Positions 21,507 to 33,084 of a stretch of 64,000 nt of DNA are shown piece after piece; position 1 is the stretch's first letter; the number at the start of each line of letters is the position of its first letter. The notes below the pieces were generated by a model, which was not told where the DNA came from, ran no database searches, and worked only from the letters and a program-made list of their open reading frames with translations. A program made the translations under genes and the position numbers. Source of the DNA: Fragilariopsis cylindrus CCMP1102 (Eukaryota; Bacillariophyta; Bacillariophyceae; Bacillariales; Bacillariaceae). The stretch spans positions 62,001 to 126,000 of the forward strand of contig FMBT01000328.1 in the NCBI GenBank assembly GCA_900095095.1, in the 5' to 3' direction.

Positions 21507-23349
21507 CGTGTCGAAAACAAAACATGTAGTTGTTGATATTATCGTCGTTATTTTTCTTCTTCTTCTTCTTCTTCTTCTTCTTTGTTGTTTAAAATAGAAT
21601 GTAAAGATATTGGTAGGGCAAAAAAATGCAATGAGCAAGAAAGACTTTGTGAGGGAAAATCTATTAGATACATGAAATAGCCGCTCCTGGTAAGAGATGA
21701 CGGTCGGAATCTCCAGTTATTGTAATACGATTACAAGAAAGACGACGACAACAATCGAAATCGGAGATAAAAGTCAAAAACGAAGTGTTATCCTCTGTAC
21801 TAGTAGAACAATAATAGTAAGTTATCGAAGGAATTCTGTTTACGGCCGGCCATAATATTCTTATGTTTTCCAGTCGTGGTGCTTGAGACTGATATCGCGA
21901 TCCGTGACTGAATGAAATCGAATCTTGATAAAGTATTTGTTAATTCGCACTTATTATTGTTCAATAATATTTTCCTTCTTTGAAAAAAAAAAAAACGGAC
22001 GTATGATGTATCGCCAATGGCAACATCCCGACGGAAGTAATCGAGTACATATGTCATACAGTAAACCCAACTATAAACATACTTTATTCAACAGAAGGAC
22101 ACAGACAACAAACGACACTGAATAATCCATAATGGTGTATAATAGTCTTTTTTCGGACTGCAGAAATAATCTCGAAGTGAAGTGCAGGAGTGAATCGAAG
22201 CAATTATTATTATTTGTAAACGACGAAGGATGGTGATTGCTGCTGTACATAAACAACGATATCGATAAACCCATACATCCAATGGATTGTCTGTCTGCAT
22301 CTTTGTCTGTTAGTTGTAACGACATCATAATGTAAAATGAAACAACACCCATCCCCCCAAAAAGATACCATTTTTTTCTCTTTCGCTCGTCTACAACCAC
22401 CCTTGAACTTACCCTTTAAACTTGTGTTGAACTTATTCCGGAGCTTTGTGATGTGGAGTGATTGTTGTTGCTGTTCTTTTCAGTTATTGATTAATTTTTG
22501 ATCTCATCGATAGCGACAATTATTGAAAACTGCAGCTTGTGTGTTCTTTTATGTCTTATTATTATATTAGTCTCTTTATCTTTTCTGTTTTCTTGTTTGT
22601 GCGGTTTTCGCCTTAGTAAAAGAGGTGAATTATCTAGAGCTGATTTTGTACGCTTCTACTGTACTCGACTACTGTGGTACAGCTTTTAGCATAAAAAGTC
22701 ACAGGCAGACCGTTTGCTATCACTTCTCGTCCGTTACTCAGTGAAGGTATGTGACATTATTATATTGCTTCGCGAGCTGCGCTGCTAGCTAGCTTAGCTA
22801 GTCGTAGTTAAGTAAACCGAGGATAACGTTAGCTAGCTACTACAGTTGTACTGCTACTTCGAAGTAGTTTAGCTCAGTTTAGTTAACGTTACGCTACTAC
22901 TACTAGTTAGTATCTTCTAGCTAGATACAGTGATGATGGAAAGGGCCTGTTTTAGTTTTCAGAACTTTCGTGATGTCTTCGGCATCAAAAAACTTCGATT
23001 TGCTTGATTACTATTGGCCGCGCGTCGCTGATCGTGTCAGCATGCGCGCGGTGCGTGGCTGATGAAAGCAAAATAATCATCATTGACAATAATGGAGAAG
23101 TTTGAGAAAATGGCGCGAGCAAAACTTGTTAATTGAACAGCATAATCACAGCAGATGCAACGACGATCCATTTTATTCATCAAACTATCATACTACTAGT
23201 ACTAGTATGGCATACGGTAGTCCACCTACTAGCAGACGATTATCGGACAACAGACGAAGTTGTTGCAGGTGTGTTCGCTTGTCTACCTTGCCTACTTCTG
23301 TAGACAGAATGCATGTAGGAGGAAGGGAAAATCTCCATCAGAAATAAAG
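21507..23349. other. 1.8 kb divergent spacer
   Basis: Lies between the acidic protein (-) and the HAD gene (+). It contains a (TTC)n run at 21553-21583 and, at 22780-22935, a patch dense in GCTAGC/TTAGCTAG and GTTAACGTTA palindromes. Open frames of up to 109 aa are hydrophobic or mixed shadows without domains. Confidence 0.45.
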
Positions 23350-24009
23350 ATGGAGAATCCTTCGTCGTCGTCGTCGTCGTCCTTGTTATTAGTGGCGGAA
23401 CAATGCATACGTCTATTGAAGAAGAAGGGTATAAAGTTGGTTGTATTTGATATGGATTTGACTGCTGTGTCGAAGCATAGCCGAGGACGATTAGAACGAG
23501 GAACACAATTAGATGATTTTTTATCATTCGCAACAGTTGCTTTCAAAACATTAGTGCCTGAATTATTCAAACATGGATTTTATTTAGCTATTGCAACTCA
23601 TTCAGATGAAGCTGAATTTGTTACCGGTCGACAGGCATCGATGATAACTCCCGACACACATATACTTGGAAAAGAACTTGCAAGCAAATTAATTGAAAAA
23701 TATTTCACGAATGATATTGTTTCATCATTCTTCATTGTTGCGTACAATCCACGGGCACATCATCATCGTCAAGAAGAAGAACAACAACAAGAAAATAACG
23801 AGGAAGAACATATCAATAAAATGAAACGATACCATTTCCGTCTGATAAAAAATCATTTTAGTGATGTGGAATCAAAAGAAATTATTTTCTTTGATGATAC
23901 CGAAGAAATTGTACGTGATTGTAACGAATTTTGTAATATCAATGCATTTCAAGTCGATCCAAATTTTGGTTTTCGTTTGGAAGACATAACAAAGAATATA
24001 CTACCATGA
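23350..24009 (+). CDS. HAD-superfamily hydrolase/phosphatase-like protein
   Basis: Single exon, 219 aa from ATG at 23350 (MENPSSS). Motif I is VVFDMDLTAV, with the nucleophile Asp and the acid/base Asp of DxDxT. The motif II Thr lies in IATHSD, motif III is a Lys within KRYHFRLIK, and motif IV is IIFFDDTEE with the Mg-binding acidic pair. The insert around HHHRQEEEQQQENNEEE is a simple-repeat expansion. The segment between motifs (GKELASKLIEKYF, FFIVAYNPR) fits small cap-less HAD proteins of stramenopiles. It is probably a soluble phosphatase of unknown substrate. No targeting signal is visible. Confidence 0.85.
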   Translation: MENPSSSSSSSLLLVAEQCIRLLKKKGIKLVVFDMDLTAVSKHSRGRLERGTQLDDFLSFATVAFKTLVPELFKHGFYLAIATHSDEAEFVTGRQASMITPDTHILGKELASKLIEKYFTNDIVSSFFIVAYNPRAHHHRQEEEQQQENNEEEHINKMKRYHFRLIKNHFSDVESKEIIFFDDTEEIVRDCNEFCNINAFQVDPNFGFRLEDITKNILP

Positions 24010-24376
24010 AACACATACACACATACTATCATCCAACAGAGTTCAATCAAAACAAGAAAATGTATCCATAAATAAACTAGGCTTATTACAACCGATATGT
24101 TAGATCGATAACATTGGAGGTACCTGTTTTATTATTTGTTGCTATGAAAATAACAATAATATGAAACTTAAGATATTAATGGTCAAGACTGGATGATGTA
24201 GTTCTACTTTTGATAAATAATTGCATCAATATTGTAGTTTCAATACTTGCAGTTACCATTTTTATTATAATTAGTTTGTTTTAGCAGATTAGCGACTCGA
24301 CTCGACTCGACTCGACTCGATTCAAAGTACTTTTTTTAAATTTCACAACACAACAAGTTCATGCAGCTGCTTCAAA
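24010..24376. other. Intergenic, convergent 3' ends
   Basis: 3' UTR-like spacer. It contains five tandem GACTC units (24294-24321). No coding signal. Confidence 0.5.
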
Positions 24377-25869
24377 TTACCTTTTGTATTGACTCGTGGG
24401 AAGTACATACTGATCTTGCTCTGGAAAATTTTCAGAGAAGATTTTATCGCCTTGATCGAGGCGTAGGTACGGGTGTATGTATATTAGGGCTTCACATAAC
24501 GATGATCCTAAGGCACGAGACCGAGCTGGACTCCAACCACGTTCCGAATCGGGATTGGACAAACAATCCTTAAATGGCATTTCCAGAGTTACAGAGAGAC
24601 AATCAAAACGATGTGCTATTTGATCATTTGCAATGTTGAGTATGTTATCGCCCTCTATATATTCACTGGTTCGTAAGCAAATTCTTGTTGCATGTCTGGA
24701 TTGGCTCGACTGTACGCTGCCAAGAAGGCGCCGTGTAAAGATTTCAAACGGTCACCCCAATTTGGAACACATGGCTGAGCCAAGAAATTATAGGGGATCT
24801 CCTCATCGCCATGGATGTCACCAAAGAAATCACATCCGGTCTCCTTCATTTTCTCTAGAACGTGATAGACTTCTGGTGATCGCTCTAGGGATGGAGCCGA
24901 ATAGTTTTCGTTACTGCTATCACACCATTCTCGATTGAGGTTGGCACCTGCTGCATTAACACGCAAATTGCCGGCAACGGCACCATCAGGATTCATAGAG
25001 GGGACAATATACAACGTGTACTTCGAAAGTAGTTGTCGGACTAGACCATCCGTATCACCCTGAGCATCATATCCCAAAAGGCGTTCGAGTAAACCCTCAG
25101 CGTAAAATTCTGCCATGTGCTCTCCTGGATGCTGTCGATGAATAATCCATCCAATACTTTTACCTGTCCCTACTTTGATACATTCCATTTCTCTCCCTTC
25201 TAAGGTTTGGCCTAGTGATAATACTTCAGTGTACTTGCTGCATTTTTCAACAAGATCTAAGTGTCGTGCGTAAGAAAATGGTGGGAAGTAGGAAAAATAA
25301 ACACTTTCTGTATTCTTTCTGTGTATATGATTCCAAACAAGTTTACCATCCTCAAAGCGAGTAGTTTCCTCACGTCTCCATTTGTCGGGATCACTGACTG
25401 ATTTTGAGTAGAAGACAGTGGAATCATCCCAGGCGTTTGCGTACGAAGCCTTACCAGCATTTAATATCTGGTACGTAACAGAAATTTCTTCGTCGCCGCG
25501 ATTATTATTTGATTCGCCGCGCCCGCCGTCGTCGTCGTCGTCCGGTGTATTATGTATCGTTGATCGGAATGAGAAGTATTGCATATGTGAGACCTTTTCC
25601 AATTCAGTAAATGGATCTGGTTTGATCTGTAAAGATACTATATTGTTCTTCCCTCCTTTCCGTCTTCCATAGGACTTTGATTTGATCTACTAGCTCAATG
25701 TTTCCCCCATCGTATGTATCAGAAATGGAGATCTTACTTGAGAAAGAAGCGAATTGGACAAAACGATGGCATGATAGATTGATTTTTGTCGTCTTTGGAG
25801 AAAAACTTCTAACAAAGAAAGATAACCCATGAACCGCATAATTTTTAGATTACTAGTATATGGCAACAT
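24377..25869 (-). CDS. M14 metallocarboxypeptidase, cytosolic carboxypeptidase type (several frame breaks)
   Basis: The best-preserved part (25602-24655) has the zinc ligands in RQHPGEHMAEFYAEG (HxxE) and the third ligand in FFGDIHGDEE, plus the substrate-binding VNAAGANLNREW. Near 24666 the frame changes and the next frame supplies EGDNILNIANDQIAHRFDCL then VTLEMPFKD, whose Glu is the family's catalytic residue, ending at 24377. Upstream, KISISDTYDGGNIELVDQI in one frame meets NNIVSLQIKPDPFTELEKVS in another near 25678; together they form the N-terminal beta-domain typical of tubulin-deglutamylating (CCP) enzymes. The first Met is unclear (25839 or 25869, in yet another frame). It is either a pseudogene or, given the pattern elsewhere, a gene damaged by consensus errors. 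All catalytic residues are present. Confidence 0.8.
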
Positions 25870-26356
25870 TGCATTCCAAAGGATGTCCTATTGTAGTATT
25901 GTAGTAGATCAATCTGAAAGCCGTGATGTGACGATCATGCTGTGAGGAATAGAATGATAGAATGCTGAGACGACGAATGCATGGAGAAGAAATACAAAAA
26001 TGAAAACATCTCAGATGCATTATTTTCCAGTTCAGACATGGATAAAGTCTGTCCGCCACCTTTAACCCTAACCTTTACTTATGCTTTCTGTCAAAAGTAA
26101 CGGCTATGAATACACGTTAAAAGTGTTGTTTACAATTTGCGAGCGTGACATCGTTTTTTAAAAATTTGACAGCTCAAATCTAAATCGTTGTGAACCCTTT
26201 GAATTATTGTAGTTAATCATTATTTACGACAGGAGTGTTCGTTTATTATCATTGACAAGACATCCATTGAACATAATTACAATCACTGGCTGTGCTAGTA
26301 CAATCATCGTATCAACTCTGTAAAATTTATTAGTTTTACTACAGTCCGTCGTTACT
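25870..26356. other. Divergent promoter region
   Basis: AT-rich spacer between the carboxypeptidase (-) and CSE1 (+). Nothing coding is seen. Confidence 0.5.
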
Positions 26357-29300
26357 ATGGCAAGCTTAGATCAGATCGTCGCGGAGACATTGTCTCCCAT
26401 TTCAAAAGTTCGTAACAACGGTGAGTATGTAGAGTCAACCAGTCGAATCGAATCAAATCAAATCGAATCAAACTTGTCTTAGAGTCGAGTACTAGCTTTT
26501 CATCATTCAACCTTGCGTTTAGAAAAAAAAAGTGCATAGTGTCGTCGTCTTTATCTCACTGTTATAATTGTTGCTTTTTTTATTTCTGTTTCTGCTTTTG
26601 AAATATTATGATTTCTATTTACATTGTGCAGCCGAAAAGATACTGGCAGAATCAACGAAGCAACCTGGTTTTCTGTTACAGTTGCTTCAATTGATTGATA
26701 ATGTTGCTTTTCCAGATGCTGTACGACAGGGAGCAGCTGTATTTTACAAAAACACGGTCAAAACCGCATGGGACGAATCGAAAGAACCAGAGGAACGGAA
26801 GGGGATCGTTATTTCTCAACAGGATCGTTCAATGATCAAAACAAACCTGGTCGAGCTAATGTGTACAGTTCCACCACAAATCCAGTCACAAATCTCGGAA
26901 GCGATTAGTATAATTGCCGAAGTTGACTATCCTGAAAAGTGGGACGGACTATTACCGAATCTCATAGGGAAATTTAGCTCAAACGATGACAACGTTGTCA
27001 ATGGAGTTTTAATGACAGCAGATTCTATCTTTCGTAGATTCCGCCACGTACAACGAAGTGATGAACTATACCGTGTTATATTTACACACTAAATCAAATA
27101 CAGGATCCTCTGATGAAACTTTTTGTGCATACTGGAACCTTAACAGATGCGTTGGTAAATGATCCAGCTCGACTTAAACCAAAAATGGAATCATTAAGAC
27201 TTGTAGCAAGTATCCTATACTCTCTGGTTTTTCAAGATCTTCCTGAATTCTATGAGGACAATATGGGAGCATTGATGGGAATCCTAGCGAATTATTTGAA
27301 ATACAACAACCCGTTGTTGGTAGACGATTCGGAAGACGATGAACCAGGGCCGATTGACAAGCTACAGGCCGGTATAATTGATATTCTCAAACTCTTTGTT
27401 GAACGAGACGAGGAACCCTTCCAACCTTTCTTAAAAGAATTCACCACTCTCGTTTGGAATCTCTTGATTAGTAAGACCACATTACCAAAACACGACCAGT
27501 TAGTTGTTGCGAGTATGAAGTTCCTCAATATTTTGATAGGAAGACAGATTTACCGTGATCTTTTCAAGGATTCTGCTACATTGCAGCAGATTGTGGCAAA
27601 TATAGTTATTCCTAATATGACTATTCGCGATAGCGACGAGGAAAATTTCGAAGACAATCCGCAGGAATACATCATGACCGAACTGGAAGGTTCAGACAAC
27701 GAGTCTCGGCGTCGGGGTAGTCGGGAACTCTTGAGCGCGATGTGCCGTCAATTTGAAGGCGAGACGACTTCCATCTGTAGTGAGCATATAACAAAAATGT
27801 TAACAGATTTCGGTGCCGACAGCGACAAATGGGTTGCTAAGGATACGGCCGTAAGTTTTTTCCTCCCGTGTTTCAACTTTTTTTTCAAAACGCTTTTTGC
27901 TCGAGCTAGCTCTTGTGCTACTGCTAATTACTGGTTTTAACTTTTTTGTCTTCATTTCTTTTGATTTGAAATAAATAGATTTCGCTTATGTTGGGTATCG
28001 TCATTCGCAAACAGAGTTCTCATGGAGTTTCTGAACTAAACCACAATGTCAATCTGATGGAGTTCTTCAGCAATCATATCTTTTCGGAGTTGCAAGACAA
28101 GAATCAATCCAGTCGTCCGATGGTAAAGGCAGCATCATTAAACTTCATCTGTACCTTCCGCAACCAATTCTCTCCTCAACAGTTCATCGAGCTTTTACCG
28201 TTGTTGATGTTTAATCTCAGTAGTCCCTTTGTGGTCGTTCATAGTCTCGCTGCAAATACGATTGAACAAATCTTACGGAACAAGAAACAGGATGGTTCGG
28301 GTGCACAACGTGACAAGATCGCTCAAGCTGATATCCAACCATACCTCCAGAATCTCTTTGAAGGCTTGTTCCATATTGTCGATAATGCGGTTTGAACGAA
28401 AATGAATACGTTATGAAATGTATCATGACAACTATGGATAAGGCCGGAGAGAATATCATTCCTGTGACAAATATTGTCTTTGAAAAGTTGTCAGCATCAT
28501 TAGAACGTGTGTGCAAAAATCCTCGTAATCCCGGGTTCAATCACAATCTTTTCGAATCAATAGCAATCCTCGTAAAGAGCATCTGCTCGAAGGATGTGTC
28601 TCAAATCAGTCAATTGGAGCAAATGTTGTTTCCTCCTTTTCAGAATATTCTTCAGATGGATATTTTGGAATTTACACCCTATGTCTTCCAGATTTTGGCA
28701 CAGCTACTCGAATATCGTCCAACCGATGCTGGACTCGGGGAGGCATACACCAGTTTGTTTGCTCCACTTTTGACAGCATCGCTCTGGGAAAAGAATGGAA
28801 ACGTTCCAGGACTTACACGTCTAATTCAAGCCTATTTGAAGAAAGCGGCACCGTTTGTAGTCACGAACAACCATCTGGTTCCGATTCTTGGTATCTTTCA
28901 GAAATTGAATGCATCAAAATCCTCAGAAGGGTCAGCTTTTAATTTGCTTTCATCACTTGTGCAGTATGTTCCTCGAGAATCCACGGCACAGTATATGAAT
29001 ACGATATTCACACTCATCATGACACGACTGCAGGGTACAAAATCTAATCTATACCCAATTCGATTCAATCAATTCTTGGCCCTCTATTCTGGATTGTATG
29101 GTGGCCAAGCTCTTGTCGATGGTTTGGACGCAGTCCAACCAAATATTACGATGGTGATACTCGTACAGGTTTGGTTACCAAAGGTTCAAGGTTGCGCGAG
29201 TAATAAGGTACAGGCCAAATCCCAAGTAATTGGTCTAACAAAAATTCTTTGTGATCTATCTGCAAAATTATTAGGTGGTCCTGATGGACAAAAAGTCTTT

Positions 29301-29618
29301 GCGCAAGTCATTCTTGCCATTACCTCTATTCTCGCATCACCAACTTTTTCAAAGGAATCGAAGGAACTTCCAGATGAAGCACACGTTGTCTACGATGCAA
29401 CTTTTTCACAATTGAAGTATGCTCAGCAGATCCCCGACGACCCTTTCGAAGCTGTTGCCGATCCCGTAGAATACTTTGTGGGTTCTTTGAATGCCCTAAG
29501 CTCGTCGCATCCTGGAGTCGTCATTCCATTGATTCAACAAGCTCTTTCTGGCGGTGACCCAAAACTTGCCACTATCTTCCAGACGATGTGTCAGTCAAAA
29601 GGTGTCAACCTTATCTAA
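26357..29618 (+). CDS. CSE1: Exportin-2 / CSE1 (importin-alpha re-export receptor)
   Basis: Three exons: 26357-26420 (MASLDQIVAETLSPISKVRN), 26632-27850 and 27979-29618. The sum is about 975 aa, the normal length of CSE1/CAS. The importin-beta N-terminal domain is recognisable (AEKILAESTKQPGFLLQLLQ, then RQGAAVFYKNTVK), followed by HEAT-type helices and the CSE1 landmark NENEYVMKCIMTTMDKAGE; the C-terminal half includes the CSE1 core around NLYPIRFNQFLALYSGLYGG. It exports importin-alpha from the nucleus with Ran-GTP. Exons 2 and 3 each contain one apparent missing base: near 27083 (DELYRVI then YTLNQIQDPLMKLF in the next frame) and near 28390 (HIVDNA then LNENEYVMK). The gene is normally essential, so a genuine null is unlikely. 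Confidence 0.93.
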
Positions 29619-29820
29619 TAAAAAAGAGTACATATTATTATCTTCCGCTATTGTACAATATCGATGTTTTGCAGGCACCAAAACTCGGTTTTACAACATC
29701 ATCTAAAAATAATAGTATTAAAGAAAACTTTAAATGAATTATAGGAATACTGACACAATAGTACTATTTTTTTGAATGAACTAAAATTCTACTAGGCTTA
29801 TTTGTTTCATATTTAACGCA
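29619..29820. other. Short convergent spacer
   Basis: 3' UTR-like AT-rich DNA; nothing else is seen. Confidence 0.4.
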
Positions 29821-30363
29821 TTATTTACTCTCAATTGTCCCTTCAAATCCTATTTCCCCTTGTGCTTGCTGAGATTCAATGAATTGAAGTCCAAAAAGTT
29901 GACAATCGTTGTCATCGTCGTCGTATAGTTCCTCAATAAAGTGCTCATGATGAGTAGCATCACTCTCAGAACAAGATGCGCAGCTTGCAGATGCCTGCCA
30001 TTGTAGCGCGACCTTGTCAGAAAGTTCTGTACAGCATGTGATTTTCCTTCTCTTCTGGCTGGTTTTGTTACATTCATTATTACTATCCCCATTGGTTCGA
30101 TACTGATACTGATTGCGCTGATCTCTAGGAATGAACCAGAAAAGATTTTTTGTTTTCACTTTTCGTGGATAAACAGGAAGGGATGATGTCCGTTTCGTAA
30201 GAAAAGGAGGCTTCTTCGGATTGGCACTATGTTTTGTCATCATCATCATCTCCATACTTTTCTCTTGTAGAGTCATTACGTTGCTGTTGATAAGGATTGT
30301 GGTGTCGGAATTTTTGTTTGAAAAACGAAAGTTTGGGTCGTTGTGTTGCTGAATAAGAATCAT
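29821..30363 (-). CDS. Hypothetical protein, 5' end uncertain
   Basis: An open frame of 180 aa, or 151 aa from the internal Met of MTLQEKSMEMM. It has basic segments (KKPPFLTKRTSSLPVYPRK, TSQKRRKITC), a CASCSES cluster and an acidic DDDDNDC patch. No family is recognised. Upstream on the same strand, two further stretches read open in other frames: about 30436-30227 (VVETTSVYFLYPVLKSTSY) and about 30630-30441 (VEKADKSESDNASHTHELM), the latter just after a TTTTGTGCAG 3'-splice-like site. They may be earlier parts of the same gene, separated by small introns or missing bases. The case rests only on composition. Confidence 0.35.
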   Translation of the reverse strand: MILIQQHNDPNFRFSNKNSDTTILINSNVMTLQEKSMEMMMMTKHSANPKKPPFLTKRTSSLPVYPRKVKTKNLFWFIPRDQRNQYQYRTNGDSNNECNKTSQKRRKITCCTELSDKVALQWQASASCASCSESDATHHEHFIEELYDDDDNDCQLFGLQFIESQQAQGEIGFEGTIESK

Positions 30364-31726
30364 CGCTATTGAGTAGTAGGTATGATGTAGATTTTAATAC
30401 GGGGTAGAGAAAATAAACGCTTGTTGTTTCAACCACTTGCTTAGTTGAATTTTGTGGAGCATTCTATCCCGTGGGAAGGATCACGAGAGCGTATTCGCTG
30501 TATTTCTTTTGTGTCGTGATAGTCATCGGAAAGCAACGGCATCCGCATAAGTTCATGTGTGTGGGATGCATTGTCGCTTTCTGATTTATCAGCTTTTTCC
30601 ACGATTGCTGCACAAAATAGCACGAATGAATCCGAATCACACATGAAATAGCGTCATTGACATTTAGCACGATTAAATTTTTCTGCATTTATACTTAGTA
30701 ACGTAGGGATAGATAGGCTAGACAGTACATTAGGATCATAGTACGGACAGTACAATGGAATCACGGCATTTTGGTTCTTTGCCTAAACTCATTAGAGCTG
30801 GCTACTAGCTAAGTTTGAAGTAATAACATGAGGTAGGATAGATAATTGTTGATATAGATACAGTAAATTAGGAACTCCAGACATACTACTGTACTACAGA
30901 CAGAATTCAAATCAGCTGGGACTGAAGTGAAAAATTAAAAAGATTTATCCTAATCACACAAGTTAATAGGCAGTATGTTCGTACTATCAGTTTGTTGCCC
31001 AATTTTTTTTAAAACTCTTCTAGGCAGATAAAAAAACTTCCCTGCTTATATGTATGAAAGCTGGCTTGAATTCCACAGTAGATGTAAGATAAGGTGAGAG
31101 AGTAGACTGCTACTGACATTGACTGGATGGATGCACAATAATACAGTCTGCTCTGTTTCTAGGATGGCACAACACTCTGGTACCTTTGCAAATGACACAA
31201 AAGTGGTCTATAGGGACAAGATATCAACATAAAACGAGCTGAGTACATCCCTATTGGTGACATTCCTATTGGTTTATATAATGTCTGTTATACAATGGCT
31301 CCTGTCTGATAGTCTGAGAAGACCTCAGATCAATCACAGAGGGCTATTCCTTTGATCTTGAAGAATAAGGGATTATTGATAATTCTCGTTACTACTAAGA
31401 TTGTAGCATCATACTATTACTATGAGTAATGATCGCGTTGAAGGTTGGGATGTTTTTAACTGAGACGTGACTCTCTCAGCAAACAACCAGTGTCAAAAGT
31501 ACTTGTTCCTCATAAATTTCAATAGAATGCTGTGTCGTGATAGGTCCTCTTCAGCTGACCAAACGCCTAAATTAGTTATCAGTCGAACTAGTTAATCGCA
31601 CACTTATTGGATTTCATTGCATCTGCTGCCATTTCCCCGTAGCAATTAGCTCAGAGTGAGTGATCAAGCTGTATATAAATATGCACAAGAACAAGTAGTA
31701 CGTTTCTATCTCTGTATTTTGTATAT

Positions 31727-31759
<33 letters not shown>

Positions 31760-31777
31760 CATATATATATGGGGAAA
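30364..31777. other. 1.4 kb without a recognised gene
   Basis: The first 300 bases may hold 5' exons of the preceding hypothetical gene. The rest is AT-rich spacer with a TCAAAAGTAC motif at 31493-31502 and an AT/CATA microsatellite at 31722-31770 that abuts the 3' end of the RraA-like gene. Confidence 0.4.
31722..31770. repeat. (AT)n/(CATA)n microsatellite
   Basis: Compound TATATA / CATACATACA run of about 49 bases. Confidence 0.9.
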
Positions 31778-32659
31778 TTATATTCGAAATTCAATATTTG
31801 ATAATTTGCCCTCTAGTCTGTGTCGGACGTGTTCTTCGATGTTGGTCATCAATGCCAAAGATTTCTCCTCCGACGAAGTTATTCCTGCAATCAATTTGCT
31901 TTCAATTTGTTGAATCTTCTGGGCAATCGGAATTAGCTTCGAAAATGTGGATGCTTCTCCTACAATAATCCCGTCGTCATCACCCACCACGATGTCTCCC
32001 GGTCGGACTTCGATCCCTCCACACACCACAACTTCCTGTGTTTTCCCCGGAGAGTCAGTTGTGCCAGAATACGGTGTAACGCTCGTCGCGTAGATTCGCA
32101 TTGTTGTTGTTGTTGTTGCTGTTCCTTTTCCCTCATTATTCGAAGATAAATAACTACAATCATCGAGATGAGCCGTATCACGTATTGGTCCATCGATGAC
32201 GATCCCAGCGAGTCCCTTACGTCTAGCTTCGGCGACGAATATTTCACCCGCTACTGCCCGTGTCGAGGACAATGTGTCGACGACCAACACTTCGTCTGTT
32301 TTTGCTTCCAGCGCCAATACCCGCATCACTGGAAGAAAATCGTTGGGTTCTGTAAAAGATATGGTCCTTGCTACGCCTGCCATGACACTACCTGACTGCA
32401 GGTGGTTCTTTGGTTGAATCGTATAGTTCATCAGTTTGATAACGCTTTCGTCGTCATCGTTGCTGCCCAATGTCTTATCAGCATCACACAAGGATGAAAC
32501 ATCCAGTTGTCGAAGTTCAAGCAAAAGATTTTGTACTGACGATGACGACATCGATCGTCGTTGGATGGGATAATGGCCGAAGACGTATTTCCTGTAATTA
32601 TGAATATTGCCTGAAGTTGTTGTTTTGAGTAGCTGTATTATTGTTCTTTTCGGAATCAT
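31778..32659 (-). CDS. RraA-like protein (HMG aldolase / RraA fold), probably mitochondrial
   Basis: Single exon, 293 aa. A basic N-terminus (MIPKRTIIQLLKTTTSG... IQRRSM) of about 36 residues looks like a mitochondrial presequence; Met37 is an alternative cytosolic start. The RraA/MenG-like core begins with LRQLDVSSLCDADKTL and has the substrate and metal motif GIVIDGPIRD (pattern GxxxDGxxRD) preceded by AVAGEIFVAEARRKG. The strand GDIVVGDDDGIIV near the end is also characteristic. Homologues are either 4-hydroxy-4-methyl-2-oxoglutarate / oxaloacetate-type lyases or RNase E regulators; in a eukaryote a lyase role is more likely. A Thr-rich insert (TATTTTTT) interrupts the core. The frame is intact. 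Confidence 0.88.
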   Translation of the reverse strand: MIPKRTIIQLLKTTTSGNIHNYRKYVFGHYPIQRRSMSSSSVQNLLLELRQLDVSSLCDADKTLGSNDDDESVIKLMNYTIQPKNHLQSGSVMAGVARTISFTEPNDFLPVMRVLALEAKTDEVLVVDTLSSTRAVAGEIFVAEARRKGLAGIVIDGPIRDTAHLDDCSYLSSNNEGKGTATTTTTMRIYATSVTPYSGTTDSPGKTQEVVVCGGIEVRPGDIVVGDDDGIIVGEASTFSKLIPIAQKIQQIESKLIAGITSSEEKSLALMTNIEEHVRHRLEGKLSNIEFRI

Positions 32660-33084
32660 TATACTCGCCTCTTTTATTTATTTCAGTGTTCGATCAGTGT
32701 TGGACTTATGATTTATGTGATGGTCTGCATGATGTTGTGAGTTGTGAAAGTTGCTGATTTTTTTGCTAAGATATATCTCTATGCTTTTATTATTATATAC
32801 TCACCCGACTAAACTTGACTAGTTCGATTAGAAAATTTAACAATTGCTAGATATTTATTTTCCAGAGATATCATTCTTTTACTTTGCTTTCTACTTTTTA
32901 CAGTGAGGAGTGAGGTAAGCTAGCTAGCTAGCTAGTAGTATGAATTTGAAATGGAATGCATACTACAATATTTTATATCCATAACATATAATATTATATA
33001 ACACCTATTGAGTTAACTATGTATACTGTACATACCGTGTGTGTGTGTGTGTTTCTCTCTCTCTCTCTCTCTTCTCTCTCCTTA
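32660..33084. other. Intergenic with GT/CT microsatellite
   Basis: Promoter of the RraA-like gene and 3' flank of the cyclin gene. It holds four GCTA units (about 32918-32934) and an adjacent (GT)8 and (CT)n run at 33037-33080 right next to the cyclin stop. Confidence 0.5.

Noticed and set aside
22071-22400. Minus-strand hydrophobic frame of 109 aa
   Set aside because: No conserved motif, an overlapping frame on the same strand, and no coding-like composition; could not be supported.
24655-25602. Carboxypeptidase as a complete 315-aa gene
   Set aside because: It lacks the catalytic Glu segment and the N-terminal domain, both of which lie next to it in other frames.
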